Source: Candidatus Bathyarchaeota archaeon JdFR-04
Lineage (GTDB): Archaea; Thermoproteota; Bathyarchaeia; Bathyarchaeales; UBA233
Length of the DNA stretch: 6,327 nucleotides
Assembly: GCA_002010925.1 (NCBI GenBank)
Contig: MTLR01000174.1
Coordinates: forward strand, 1 to 6,327
Reading direction: 5' to 3'
In this document: in pieces, positions 1 to 6,136 of the stretch
Position numbering within the stretch: position 1 is the stretch's first letter
Layout: each line of letters starts with the position of its first letter
Translations under genes and position numbers: made by a program
Notes under the pieces: model-generated
Databases searched by the model: none
Seen by the model: only the letters and a program-made list of their open reading frames with translations
What the model was told of the DNA's origin: nothing

Positions 1-630
1 TATCGCTATATATCCTGCGTCGGAGGGAACTGTAATGTTTCGCTTATTTAACAAGTAATAAACGGGTTTTCCATTAACCCTGTTTGAGGAATCAATGTCA
101 TGTAAAAAATGAGACAAAGAAAGCCCCCAAACATAAAGGTTAAACCTATTCCACCACATGGAATTGTTGCGGAGTACATTACCATAGGAATCATAAATTC
201 TGATTCCATACTTATGGTTAAGTATGACATTTTGAGAAATAACATTTCGAACGCCTCGGATAGATATGCCCGCAGCCCAAGAAAATGTTGGGGCGGTTAT
301 GGTAAAACCTTTCAGCGTTACGTTAAATGTTCCTTTAACTATTTCCACGGTGTTTCCCCCATCATTTTCAATAATCGTCAAGCCATTTCCACTGCCGAAA
401 ATTTTCAGAGGTTTATTGATTTTGATACATTCCCGATATGTTCCCGGTTTTACTATAATCGTATCCCCCGGTGAAGCTGCGTCAATCGCCTCCTGAATGG
501 TAGGATAATCCTCGGGAACCACTATCAATGAAGAGAAAGATTGCTCATCGTCTATGGAAATAAACATCAGATTTGGGAATAAAAGTAAGGTAAACAGTTG
601 AATGTTCATTAACAGTTGTAAAGTCTTCAT
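1..630 (-). CDS. NosD-like secreted beta-helix protein, N-terminal part (cut by left edge)
   Basis: The frame is open without a stop from the ATG at 630 to the window edge, giving 210 codons; the C-terminus lies outside. Residues 9-26 are hydrophobic and look like a signal peptide or N-terminal anchor. Residues 35-112 form the entry module of archaeal beta-helix surface proteins (VVPEDYPTIQEAIDAASPGD, then an IxIxKPLKIFGSG-like strand). Two parallel beta-helix coils start near residues 121 and 142, each with a YGI/AGI start and N-rich turns. Residues 167-210 carry the LSHF, NGKPVYYL and VPSDAGY motifs shared with the divergent neighbour at 807-2759. Family knowledge: PbH1/NosD repeats occur in secreted carbohydrate-binding or hydrolytic proteins, but most archaeal members have no known substrate. 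The ATG is chosen because a TATA-like box lies 27 bp upstream and the frame is closed by TAA ten codons upstream. A TTG four codons upstream is an alternative. An extracellular location is inferred; the function is unknown. Confidence 0.85.
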   Translation of the reverse strand, partial: MKTLQLLMNIQLFTLLLFPNLMFISIDDEQSFSSLIVVPEDYPTIQEAIDAASPGDTIIVKPGTYRECIKINKPLKIFGSGNGLTIIENDGGNTVEIVKGTFNVTLKGFTITAPTFSWAAGISIRGVRNVISQNVILNHKYGIRIYDSYGNVLRNNSMWWNRFNLYVWGLSLSHFLHDIDSSNRVNGKPVYYLLNKRNITVPSDAGYIAI

Positions 631-652
631 CTTAATTATCAATGGATCGAAG

Positions 653-661
653 TTTTAAAAA
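653..661 (-). promoter_or_regulatory. TATA box of the minus-strand beta-helix gene
   Basis: On the minus strand this reads TTTTTAAAA, preceded by a purine-rich GAAGG. Its centre (657) is 27 bp from the ATG at 630. Archaeal transcription starts about 26-27 bp downstream of the TATA centre, so the transcript should begin at or next to the ATG (leaderless). No SD is visible before the start (TTGATAATTAAG), which fits. The start site is inferred. Confidence 0.5.
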
Positions 662-710
662 CCTTCTTATCATCAAAAGTAGTTTTAACAATTAAATTCA
701 ATCTCGATGC

Positions 711-720
711 CTTATAAATT
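711..720 (+). promoter_or_regulatory. Upstream TATA-like element in the divergent region
   Basis: CTTATAAATT is the best TATA match in the 176-bp divergent region by eye. Read on the plus strand it would start transcription near 742, leaving a leader of about 65 nt before the ATG at 807. Because TATA sequences are nearly symmetric it could also act leftward. It competes with the weaker element at 774-781. Confidence 0.4.
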
Positions 721-773
721 TATTAAAATGAGTTAAGTTCTAAACGCTACGGTTAAGTATTGTACAGAAAAAG

Positions 774-781
774 CTTTAACA
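774..781 (+). promoter_or_regulatory. Weak TATA-like element placed for a leaderless start of the 807 gene
   Basis: CTTTAACA follows a purine-rich stretch (AGAAAAAG, BRE-like) and is centred about 28 bp before the ATG at 807. Transcription would then start at or just before the ATG. The match to consensus is poor, but the spacing mirrors that of the divergent partner. A small inverted repeat, AGAGT-GA-ACTCT (788-799), lies between it and the start. Confidence 0.3.
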
Positions 782-806
782 AACTGAAGAGTGAACTCTC
801 ATAACA

Positions 807-2759
807 ATGAATATACGAAAAAATGTAACCAAAAAAACTTTGCAGGCGATTTTATCGCTTCTTCTTTGGTGCTCACTTTTCAGGCTAGCACTCAATCTTT
901 CTTTTGGCGGTTCAGAACTAATCGTAAGCAACGGTGGCTTGGCAGATTTCTCCACAATACAAGAGGCAATAGATGCTGCTCAGCCCGGGGACACTATTCT
1001 TGTTGGTGAAGGAATGTTCGTTGAACGATTAACAATAAACAAAACGTTAAAATTACTCGGAAATGGACATGAAAAAACAATCATTGATGGCAAGGGAAAA
1101 GGCACAGTCATAGAAATACTAAACGCGAAAGATGTCGTAATTGAAGGGTTCAAGATACTAAACAGCGCCCTGCAGACTCCTTATGGAGGAATAGTGATTA
1201 AAAACTCACAAAATATTACAATTGCTAACAATAACATTACAATGAATTCCTTCGGGATATTTCTGGAAAATGTAAATAACAGTCGAATAGAGGGAAATAT
1301 CGTTAAACGTAACTATGAGTCAGCCATAACGCTTAACAAATCGAACAACAACGAAATAAGCAATAACACTGTGATTTACAACACGCCCTATGGCATTTAC
1401 CTTCATGGTTCAAAAAATAATAATGTAAACGAAAATTATGTAGCATACCTTTGTCAAGGAATTCGGATAGAAAACTCCAGCTACAATAAGATAATTAGAA
1501 ATTACTTAGAGAAAAACAGCCCATATGGAATTTCAATTATAAACTCCTCAGATAATAGCGTTATAAAAAATTCTATTATAAACAATAATTTCGGAGTTTA
1601 CCTTACGGATTCAAAGGGAACATTTTTGGAAGACAATATAGTAGCCTTTCAGCCTGGTGGAATTTATATCTATAAGTCCACCAGCAACGTTTTCAGAAAC
1701 AACAGCTTAAATGGAAACCGGTTATATAATTTTGGAATTCGCGGCTACGAACTTTCTCACTTTATACATACAATCGAGAGAACCAATACCATAAATGGTA
1801 AACCAATTTACTACCTAATTGGAGAGACTGATATAAAAGTTCCCGAAGAAGCTGGTTTTGTAGCCGTAGTTAACTCATCCAGAGTAATTGTTGAAAACTT
1901 GAATTTAACTGGAAACATGCAGGGAATAGTTTTAGTTTACTCAGAAGAGGTTATTGTCCGCAACTCAACAATTTATAACAATTTTGGTGAAGGAATTTAC
2001 TTTCGATCCGCAAATAATTGCCGAATAGAAGGGAACACCATAGAGGGAAACATAGTCGGAGTCCGATTAGAAGACTCCCTTAACAACACTTTTTTCCATA
2101 ACAATTTCATTAAAAATAAGCAACATGTGGAAGTTGACCAATACGACAGAAACCTCTGGGATGCTGGCTACCCCCGAGGTGGAAATTACTGGGATGATTA
2201 CAAGGGAACAGACTTCAATAATGATGCAATAGGAGACATATCTTATCTGCTTAATGAAGATAACGTTGATAACTTCCCTTTAACTGGAAAAACATACGAG
2301 TTCCTAACTTTTGAAAATGAAACATTGAAACAAACAATCAAAATTATTTCAAACGTCACTATTTCAAGTTTCAAGTTTAACGGAAAAGACAAAATTCTTG
2401 AGTTCACAATTAAAGCGGATAAAGAAACTCTAGGGTTCTGCCGTATAGACGCCCCAAACACTCTTTTAAAAACTCAAAACTTGCCCGTGTCTGATTGGAT
2501 AGTTAAGTTAAATAACCAAACCCTAGAAACACGCATATTCGAAGGAAAAAACTTTACATACATATACTTCCAGTTTACCGCAAATAAAACTGTGCAGATT
2601 TGTCAAATCATAACAGAGAAGGAAGGGGCATTGGACCTAATTCCAATAATTGTTATATCCTCTATTGTCATGATTATTGTTGGAATCATAATTGCATTCG
2701 CAATTTCAAGATTCAGGGCAAAATCACTTAAAGCAGCTACAGACAAAATTTGCGTTTAA
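807..2759 (+). CDS. Membrane-anchored NosD-like right-handed beta-helix surface protein
   Basis: A complete 650-residue protein. Residues 11-33 are hydrophobic after KK (signal peptide or anchor). Residues 38-117 are the entry module (DFSTIQEAIDAAQPGDTILV). Eight coils of 22-23 residues begin near 126, 149, 172, 195, 217, 240, 262 and 284, each with a GI/GV strand start and N-rich turns. Residues 311-356 are a non-coil insert with LSHFIH, NGKPIYYL and VPEEAGF. Three more coils start near 372, 395 and 417. Residues 449-491 are the NosD-type end: GGNYWDDYKGTD, a D-x-N-x-D-x-I-G-D loop at 469-477 that resembles calcium loops, then DNFPL. Residues 495-603 are beta-rich, and 611-634 are a transmembrane helix followed by RFRAK, so the tail is probably cytoplasmic. 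I count 18 N-X-S/T sequons, which fits a glycosylated exterior protein. NosD itself serves nitrous oxide reductase maturation; nothing here supports that role. Substrate or adhesion function is unknown. The ATG is the only start before an in-frame TGA at 792. Confidence 0.9.
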   Translation: MNIRKNVTKKTLQAILSLLLWCSLFRLALNLSFGGSELIVSNGGLADFSTIQEAIDAAQPGDTILVGEGMFVERLTINKTLKLLGNGHEKTIIDGKGKGTVIEILNAKDVVIEGFKILNSALQTPYGGIVIKNSQNITIANNNITMNSFGIFLENVNNSRIEGNIVKRNYESAITLNKSNNNEISNNTVIYNTPYGIYLHGSKNNNVNENYVAYLCQGIRIENSSYNKIIRNYLEKNSPYGISIINSSDNSVIKNSIINNNFGVYLTDSKGTFLEDNIVAFQPGGIYIYKSTSNVFRNNSLNGNRLYNFGIRGYELSHFIHTIERTNTINGKPIYYLIGETDIKVPEEAGFVAVVNSSRVIVENLNLTGNMQGIVLVYSEEVIVRNSTIYNNFGEGIYFRSANNCRIEGNTIEGNIVGVRLEDSLNNTFFHNNFIKNKQHVEVDQYDRNLWDAGYPRGGNYWDDYKGTDFNNDAIGDISYLLNEDNVDNFPLTGKTYEFLTFENETLKQTIKIISNVTISSFKFNGKDKILEFTIKADKETLGFCRIDAPNTLLKTQNLPVSDWIVKLNNQTLETRIFEGKNFTYIYFQFTANKTVQICQIITEKEGALDLIPIIVISSIVMIIVGIIIAFAISRFRAKSLKAATDKICV

Positions 2760-2775
2760 AATACAGTATTGGGCG

Positions 2776-4533
2776 CTATTCAAATTTCTTAAGTTGCCGT
2801 TGATACATTTCAATTATTTCTTTTACTGTCGTGGCATCTTCTGCAGCTTTGTCAGGACGGTAGTTGCCAGTAAAGCGAGGAAATCGTATAGCGAGGCCGC
2901 TTCCTTCCCGTATTATATTTAGTGCGCAGGTGTGGACTGGGCTGAGAGTGATTTCAGCGCCTATTACCTCAATGACTTGTTTAGGTTCAAACCAAACGTC
3001 TGCCTCGATTGTTGAAATTACTCGTGGGTGTTTTTTCAGGATTTGATGTTTCTTCATTTTCTTCGGTAGTTTCTCTAGGTCTTCATCGGTGAAGCCTGAA
3101 CCGCATTTGCAGACAGTTTTAAACGAATCTTCTTCAGAGTCGTAGGCAGCTAATAAGAGTGCACCGTAGGTTCCTGCCCGTCTTCCTCTGCCATGAAAGG
3201 CTCCGACAACAACGAGATCAACAGTATCGGTCATTTCGCTTTTGTAATCCCGCTTATATTTTATCCATTGCCATCCCCTAGCGCCAGCTTGGTATATGGA
3301 ATCTCCGGCTATCGACTTACATAGGAGTCCTTCGCAGCCTTCCTCTATGGCTTTTAAGAAAAACTTTTCCAGTTCTTCAGGATTATCAGTTATTATGTAT
3401 TCGGCTATTCGAATTCTCTCGGTTTGTTGAATTACTGCTTCGAGGTTTCTGCGGCGTACGGGGTATGGTTGAAGGGTTAGGTCTTTTCCGTTCAGGTAAA
3501 GGAGGTCAAAGAAGTATAAGGCGATTGGATATTCTTCCATGGCTTTGGCTATCCCGTATTTTCGCCGACGGTGCATGAGTTCTTGGAAGGGAAGCATTTC
3601 ACCAGTGTCAGGGTCAATGGCTACACATTCAGCTTCCAGAATAGCTGTTTGAGCTTTTACGCTTTGCCTGATTAACTGAATAGCGTCAGGATATTGATCA
3701 CTTATATTTTCAAGTCTTCGGGAGAACAGAGTTATTTTTTCGCCGTCTTTGTGAGTTTGAATTCTTTCGCCGTCATATTTGTATTCGGCAATACATTTGC
3801 CTCCAAGCTTTTCTAGAATTTCTTCGGGTGTTGAGAGCCTTTCAGCCAACATGGGGCGGATGGGCTTACCAATTGAAACCTCGAACCTTTTGATGCCCTC
3901 CAACCCTTTTTCAACGAGAATTTTGGCTACTTTCCCCAAGTCAGAGGATATATTGTAGGCTCTCTCAATGTAGCATCTTGACTCTTTTCCACCTCCGTAA
4001 GCTATGGCTAAAGCATCTAAAACGGTCATGTCCGCTATGCCTAAGCGGAGATTCCCCGTGACTGTGCGGATTAGGTATTTAGCTTCTTTTGAGGTAGCTG
4101 CAGTAAGTAAGCCTGCCAGAAGCGAAAGTTTCATATCCATAGAGCCTGCTCCAACGGTTTTTGCCATTTTTTCAAGGGTTTGGTAGACCTTTTCCACAGT
4201 TAGAGGCTGCTGAAATAGGGTTGCCTGAGCTTTTTTAGCCATGAACTTTTGAGCTGTTTCGCCTATATCTCCGCTAGTTTTCAGGTCTTCTTCAATTTCT
4301 TTTTCTCGTTTACCAGCAGCCCTTGCAATTGCTTTTATCGCAAGTTTTTCAGCCACACCAATTTCTAACCCAACAAAGTCTGGGTAGATCTTTCCTTGAG
4401 TAAGGTATACGACTTTATCTATAATTTCTTTAGGAGTTTCCTTGAGGAGTTCAACGAGATAATCGGTCATTTCAAGCCTTTTTGTAGTTGATTCTATCTT
4501 TTCATAGGTCTCCGCTAACCTTGAATATCGCAA
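2776..4533 (-). CDS. lig: ATP-dependent DNA ligase (archaeal LigI type)
   Basis: Seals nicks in duplex DNA during Okazaki-fragment joining and repair, using ATP to form a lysine-AMP enzyme. The 585-residue length is normal for archaeal ligases. Residues 1-220 are the DNA-binding domain. The adenylation domain carries motif I EYKYDGER (250-257, nucleotidyl lysine K252), a LFSRRLE segment (269-275), motif III LEAECVAID (299-307), motif IIIa YFFDLLYL (340-347), motif IV EGLLCK (401-406) and motif V WIKYKRDY (423-430). The OB-fold domain carries KCGSGFTDEDL and ends with RFPRF (550-554) and RPDK (559-562, motif VI). QATLF at 103-107 sits where the Pyrococcus furiosus ligase has its PCNA-binding QKSFF, so PCNA binding is likely. 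The start is TTG: the family N-terminus (MRYSRLAETYEKIEST) begins exactly there, and GAGG lies 8 nt upstream. It lies downstream of the MFS gene on the same strand, but probably has its own promoter. Confidence 0.97.
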   Translation of the reverse strand: MRYSRLAETYEKIESTTKRLEMTDYLVELLKETPKEIIDKVVYLTQGKIYPDFVGLEIGVAEKLAIKAIARAAGKREKEIEEDLKTSGDIGETAQKFMAKKAQATLFQQPLTVEKVYQTLEKMAKTVGAGSMDMKLSLLAGLLTAATSKEAKYLIRTVTGNLRLGIADMTVLDALAIAYGGGKESRCYIERAYNISSDLGKVAKILVEKGLEGIKRFEVSIGKPIRPMLAERLSTPEEILEKLGGKCIAEYKYDGERIQTHKDGEKITLFSRRLENISDQYPDAIQLIRQSVKAQTAILEAECVAIDPDTGEMLPFQELMHRRRKYGIAKAMEEYPIALYFFDLLYLNGKDLTLQPYPVRRRNLEAVIQQTERIRIAEYIITDNPEELEKFFLKAIEEGCEGLLCKSIAGDSIYQAGARGWQWIKYKRDYKSEMTDTVDLVVVGAFHGRGRRAGTYGALLLAAYDSEEDSFKTVCKCGSGFTDEDLEKLPKKMKKHQILKKHPRVISTIEADVWFEPKQVIEVIGAEITLSPVHTCALNIIREGSGLAIRFPRFTGNYRPDKAAEDATTVKEIIEMYQRQLKKFE

Positions 4534-4541
4534 TGTTTTAG

Positions 4542-4545
4542 CCTC
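4542..4545 (-). promoter_or_regulatory. Ribosome binding site of the ligase gene
   Basis: GAGG on the minus strand, 8 nt before the TTG start at 4533. An ATG overlaps it (4546-4548) but is out of the ligase frame. The site supports the TTG start over any internal ATG. Confidence 0.6.
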
Positions 4546-4570
4546 ATAAAAACTAATGAATCCTTTTAGT

Positions 4571-4578
4571 TATTAAGG
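4571..4578 (-). promoter_or_regulatory. TATA-like element of the ligase gene
   Basis: On the minus strand this is TTAATAA preceded by CC, centred about 41 bp before the TTG. It predicts a start near 4547-4548 and a leader of about 14 nt that just includes the GAGG site. It partly overlaps the tandem 11-mer, so that repeat may carry promoter or regulator contacts. Confidence 0.35.
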
Positions 4579-4596
4579 TTAATTTAAGGTTAATTT
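4575..4596. repeat. Perfect tandem repeat of an 11-mer (two copies)
   Basis: AAGGTTAATTT occurs at 4575-4585 and again at 4586-4596, with no spacer and no mismatch. The 11-bp unit is about one helical turn, so both copies face the same side of the DNA, as expected of a paired operator. It may also be simple A+T-rich slippage. It lies in the only gap between the MFS and ligase genes. Confidence 0.8.
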
Positions 4597-4602
4597 ACCT
4601 TA
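4585..4602. terminator. Inverted repeat at the MFS stop codon
   Basis: TAAGGT-taattt-ACCTTA is a perfect 6-bp inverted repeat with a 6-nt loop; the ACCTTA arm includes the MFS stop codon (4600-4602). In the MFS transcript it would form a short A+U-rich hairpin directly after translation ends. No long U-run follows, so a terminator role is only possible; a dyad operator reading is equally fair. Confidence 0.35.
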
Positions 4603-5844
4603 GGCATGGCGTTTACTTGGTTCCTTAACAAATAACACTTGAAGTATTACACAGACTATCACAAGCTGAAAAGCTACGAGGAAAGGATAAGCCGGGGAAA
4701 CATTTTCGTAGAGAAAACCGCCAGTTAAGCCGCCCAGCGCCATCAGTATATAAGTAACAAACTGGCTGCATCCAACTTCCTTTCCACGAAGTTCCCTAGG
4801 AACAAGATCAGCCTCTATAGCTGAATAGCTAGCCATAAAAAGAGAGTTGCTTACTCCCCACAGGAAAAAAAGAGAATAAAGAATGGGCAAGTTTCCATAA
4901 ATAAACAGAATAGGAAATGGAACATACAGAAGCCATGAAGCCAACAAAGGCTTAGCCCTTCCATACTTGTCCACCAACTTCCCAGAGGGAAGAGAGGAAA
5001 ATATCATTACCGCGGTCAGCCAAGCCATTAATATAGCCCATTCAAACTCTTTTACGCCTAGATATTTCGTGGCATAAAGAACCAAGTATGCATCCATCAA
5101 AGCATAGGAAAAGCTTCCTATAATGTTTATTATAAAAAGGAATAGCATGGAGCGAGGAAGAAGTCGCCACACAGCAAAACCTTCTCTCACAGCTTGCGGA
5201 TAAGCCCTTAACAGCTCTTTCCATTCCTTTCTTTGAGTTTTCGCATCAGCCAAGGTTTCTTTAAGCTTAACCCGGATGATAGCAGCTATAAAATAGAAAA
5301 CAGTTACTAGAATGAAGCCTATTTGAACGCCTTTAAGTGTTCCGTAATATAGGAAGAGCATTCCAGCAATTAAAGGCGAAGCAAGTGATGCAGTGTTAGA
5401 AAGGAACGTTATAAGAGAAAAGCCTATTCCTCTCTTTTCAGGAGGAATCGAATCTGCGGTAATTGCGGAAAGAGCTGGCTGGTAGATTAGACACAAGTTT
5501 TGGATGAGAACTGCGATGATCACGTATTCCCAAGATGGAGCGAAGGCGAAGATTAGGTTAGAAAGAGCTACACCGAAGGTCATTGAAACTATAAGCCATC
5601 TTCGCCCATAAACATCAGCTAGATAGCCGCCTAAAAATTGAACAGAAGCTAAGGCAGCAAAGGACATGAAATTTATTATCCCTATTATGAAAGGAGTTCC
5701 GCCCAGCTCTTCCACGTAAAGGGAGAAGTAGGTGTATGGAATGCCTCCAACCAGATTCATGAGTATCCAGCTGGCTATTAACACGCCAAGATTACCACGA
5801 ATGAAACTGAATTCCTGCCTAATCTTATAACGTAAACCCAACAA
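4600..5844 (-). CDS. Major facilitator superfamily (MFS) transporter
   Basis: A 414-residue, 12-helix membrane transporter of normal MFS length. Helices run approximately 18-40, 52-72, 83-101, 106-126, 139-163, 172-190, 232-255, 268-287, 299-316, 319-341, 359-378 and 386-406. The loop between helices 2 and 3 has the MFS signature GGYLADVYGRR (72-82). Its second-half counterpart is GKLVDKYGRAK (288-298), between helices 8 and 9. The charged central loop (191-230) is typical. The family moves small solutes or drugs by proton-coupled exchange or symport; the substrate cannot be read from sequence. Two consecutive TTG codons open the frame and no ATG or GTG lies upstream before an in-frame TGA. 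The first ATG is at residue 29, inside helix 1, and so is unlikely. GGTG of the SD-like site lies 4 nt before the first TTG and 7 nt before the second, so the true start may be one codon later. It is divergent from psmA and upstream of the ligase. Confidence 0.93.
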   Translation of the reverse strand: MLGLRYKIRQEFSFIRGNLGVLIASWILMNLVGGIPYTYFSLYVEELGGTPFIIGIINFMSFAALASVQFLGGYLADVYGRRWLIVSMTFGVALSNLIFAFAPSWEYVIIAVLIQNLCLIYQPALSAITADSIPPEKRGIGFSLITFLSNTASLASPLIAGMLFLYYGTLKGVQIGFILVTVFYFIAAIIRVKLKETLADAKTQRKEWKELLRAYPQAVREGFAVWRLLPRSMLFLFIINIIGSFSYALMDAYLVLYATKYLGVKEFEWAILMAWLTAVMIFSSLPSGKLVDKYGRAKPLLASWLLYVPFPILFIYGNLPILYSLFFLWGVSNSLFMASYSAIEADLVPRELRGKEVGCSQFVTYILMALGGLTGGFLYENVSPAYPFLVAFQLVIVCVILQVLFVKEPSKRHA

Positions 5845-5847
5845 AAA

Positions 5848-5853
5848 CCACCC
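5848..5853 (-). promoter_or_regulatory. Ribosome binding site of the MFS gene
   Basis: GGGTGG on the minus strand; its GGTG core matches the archaeal GGAGGTGA complement to 16S rRNA. Spacing fits the second TTG (5839-5841) slightly better than the first (5842-5844). Confidence 0.45.
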
Positions 5854-5880
5854 GCGAAGGTGACACTTTCAGACAGCAGA

Positions 5881-5889
5881 TTATAAAGC
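5881..5889 (-). promoter_or_regulatory. TATA box of the MFS gene
   Basis: On the minus strand this is GCTTTATAA, centred near 5885. It predicts a start near 5858 and a leader of about 14 nt containing only the SD site. It is flanked by CTAG, as is the opposing box at 5979-5986. Confidence 0.55.
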
Positions 5890-5978
5890 TAGGCTAGAGA
5901 GCGGATGTTACACTACGCGAGGTGGAAGGATCATTAAGTATCACCTTTTCGACAAAAACAAAATTTTGCAGAAGCTAG

Positions 5979-5986
5979 CTTATAAA
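5979..5986 (+). promoter_or_regulatory. TATA box, probable psmA promoter
   Basis: CTTATAAA is a strong TATA match centred near 5983, predicting transcription from about 6010. The leader before psmA would then be about 127 nt, long for an archaeal mRNA. No better TATA was seen closer to the gene; GTTTTTAG (6066-6073) is a weak alternative. Confidence 0.5.
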
Positions 5987-6017
5987 CTTTTCACAAAGTA
6001 GAAAAACGCCGCCAAGA

Positions 6018-6052
6018 AACTCCTACCGGGAGAAGAGAAGGACTAGGGAGTT
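6018..6052 (+). other. Potential hairpin in the psmA leader
   Basis: AACTCCTA (6018-6025) can pair with TAGGGAGTT (6044-6052), giving 8 bp with one bulged G around an 18-nt purine-rich loop. An alternative small hairpin pairs CTCC (6020-6023) with GGAG (6029-6032). It would sit within 10 nt of the predicted transcript start. The loop is large and stability was not computed. Confidence 0.35.
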
Positions 6053-6124
6053 GTTATACGAAAAGGTTTTTAGGGTTGGTTATCACATTCAGAAAGGCAG
6101 TAAAATAGTTGAAACCATTGTATT

Positions 6125-6131
6125 GAGGTGA
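6125..6131 (+). promoter_or_regulatory. Ribosome binding site of psmA
   Basis: GAGGTGA is a near-perfect archaeal SD, 5 nt before the TTG at 6137. It decides for TTG over the GTG at 6128, which lies inside the SD, and over the GTG at 6143. Confidence 0.75.
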
Positions 6132-6136
6132 AGGTA

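Noticed and set aside
109..496. Plus-strand frames of 76-121 codons opposite the left-edge gene
   Set aside because: They are antisense to the 1-630 minus-strand frame, which shows clear beta-helix motifs through its whole length.
791..1009. GTG-started plus-strand frame opening just before the 807 gene
   Set aside because: It lies out of frame inside the start of the beta-helix gene, and its product has no domain features; the 807 frame has the signal peptide and family motifs.
2745..2756. C-terminal KICV considered as a lipid-modified cysteine tail
   Set aside because: It does not fit a CaaX spacing, and prenylation of such tails is not established in archaea; the adjacent transmembrane helix already explains anchoring.
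2760..2770. AATAC-A-GTATT palindrome between the convergent stop codons, considered as a shared terminator
   Set aside because: A single-base centre cannot form an RNA loop and no clear T-run follows on either strand; it is too short to support a call.
5849..5862. CACC-TTCGCG-GGTG hairpin on the minus strand that could hide the MFS ribosome binding site
   Set aside because: The stem is 4 bp and its first arm lies at or upstream of the predicted transcript start, so it may not be transcribed.
5905..5937. ATG-started 10-codon frame between the divergent promoters
   Set aside because: It is too short, upstream of the predicted psmA transcript start and without supporting context.
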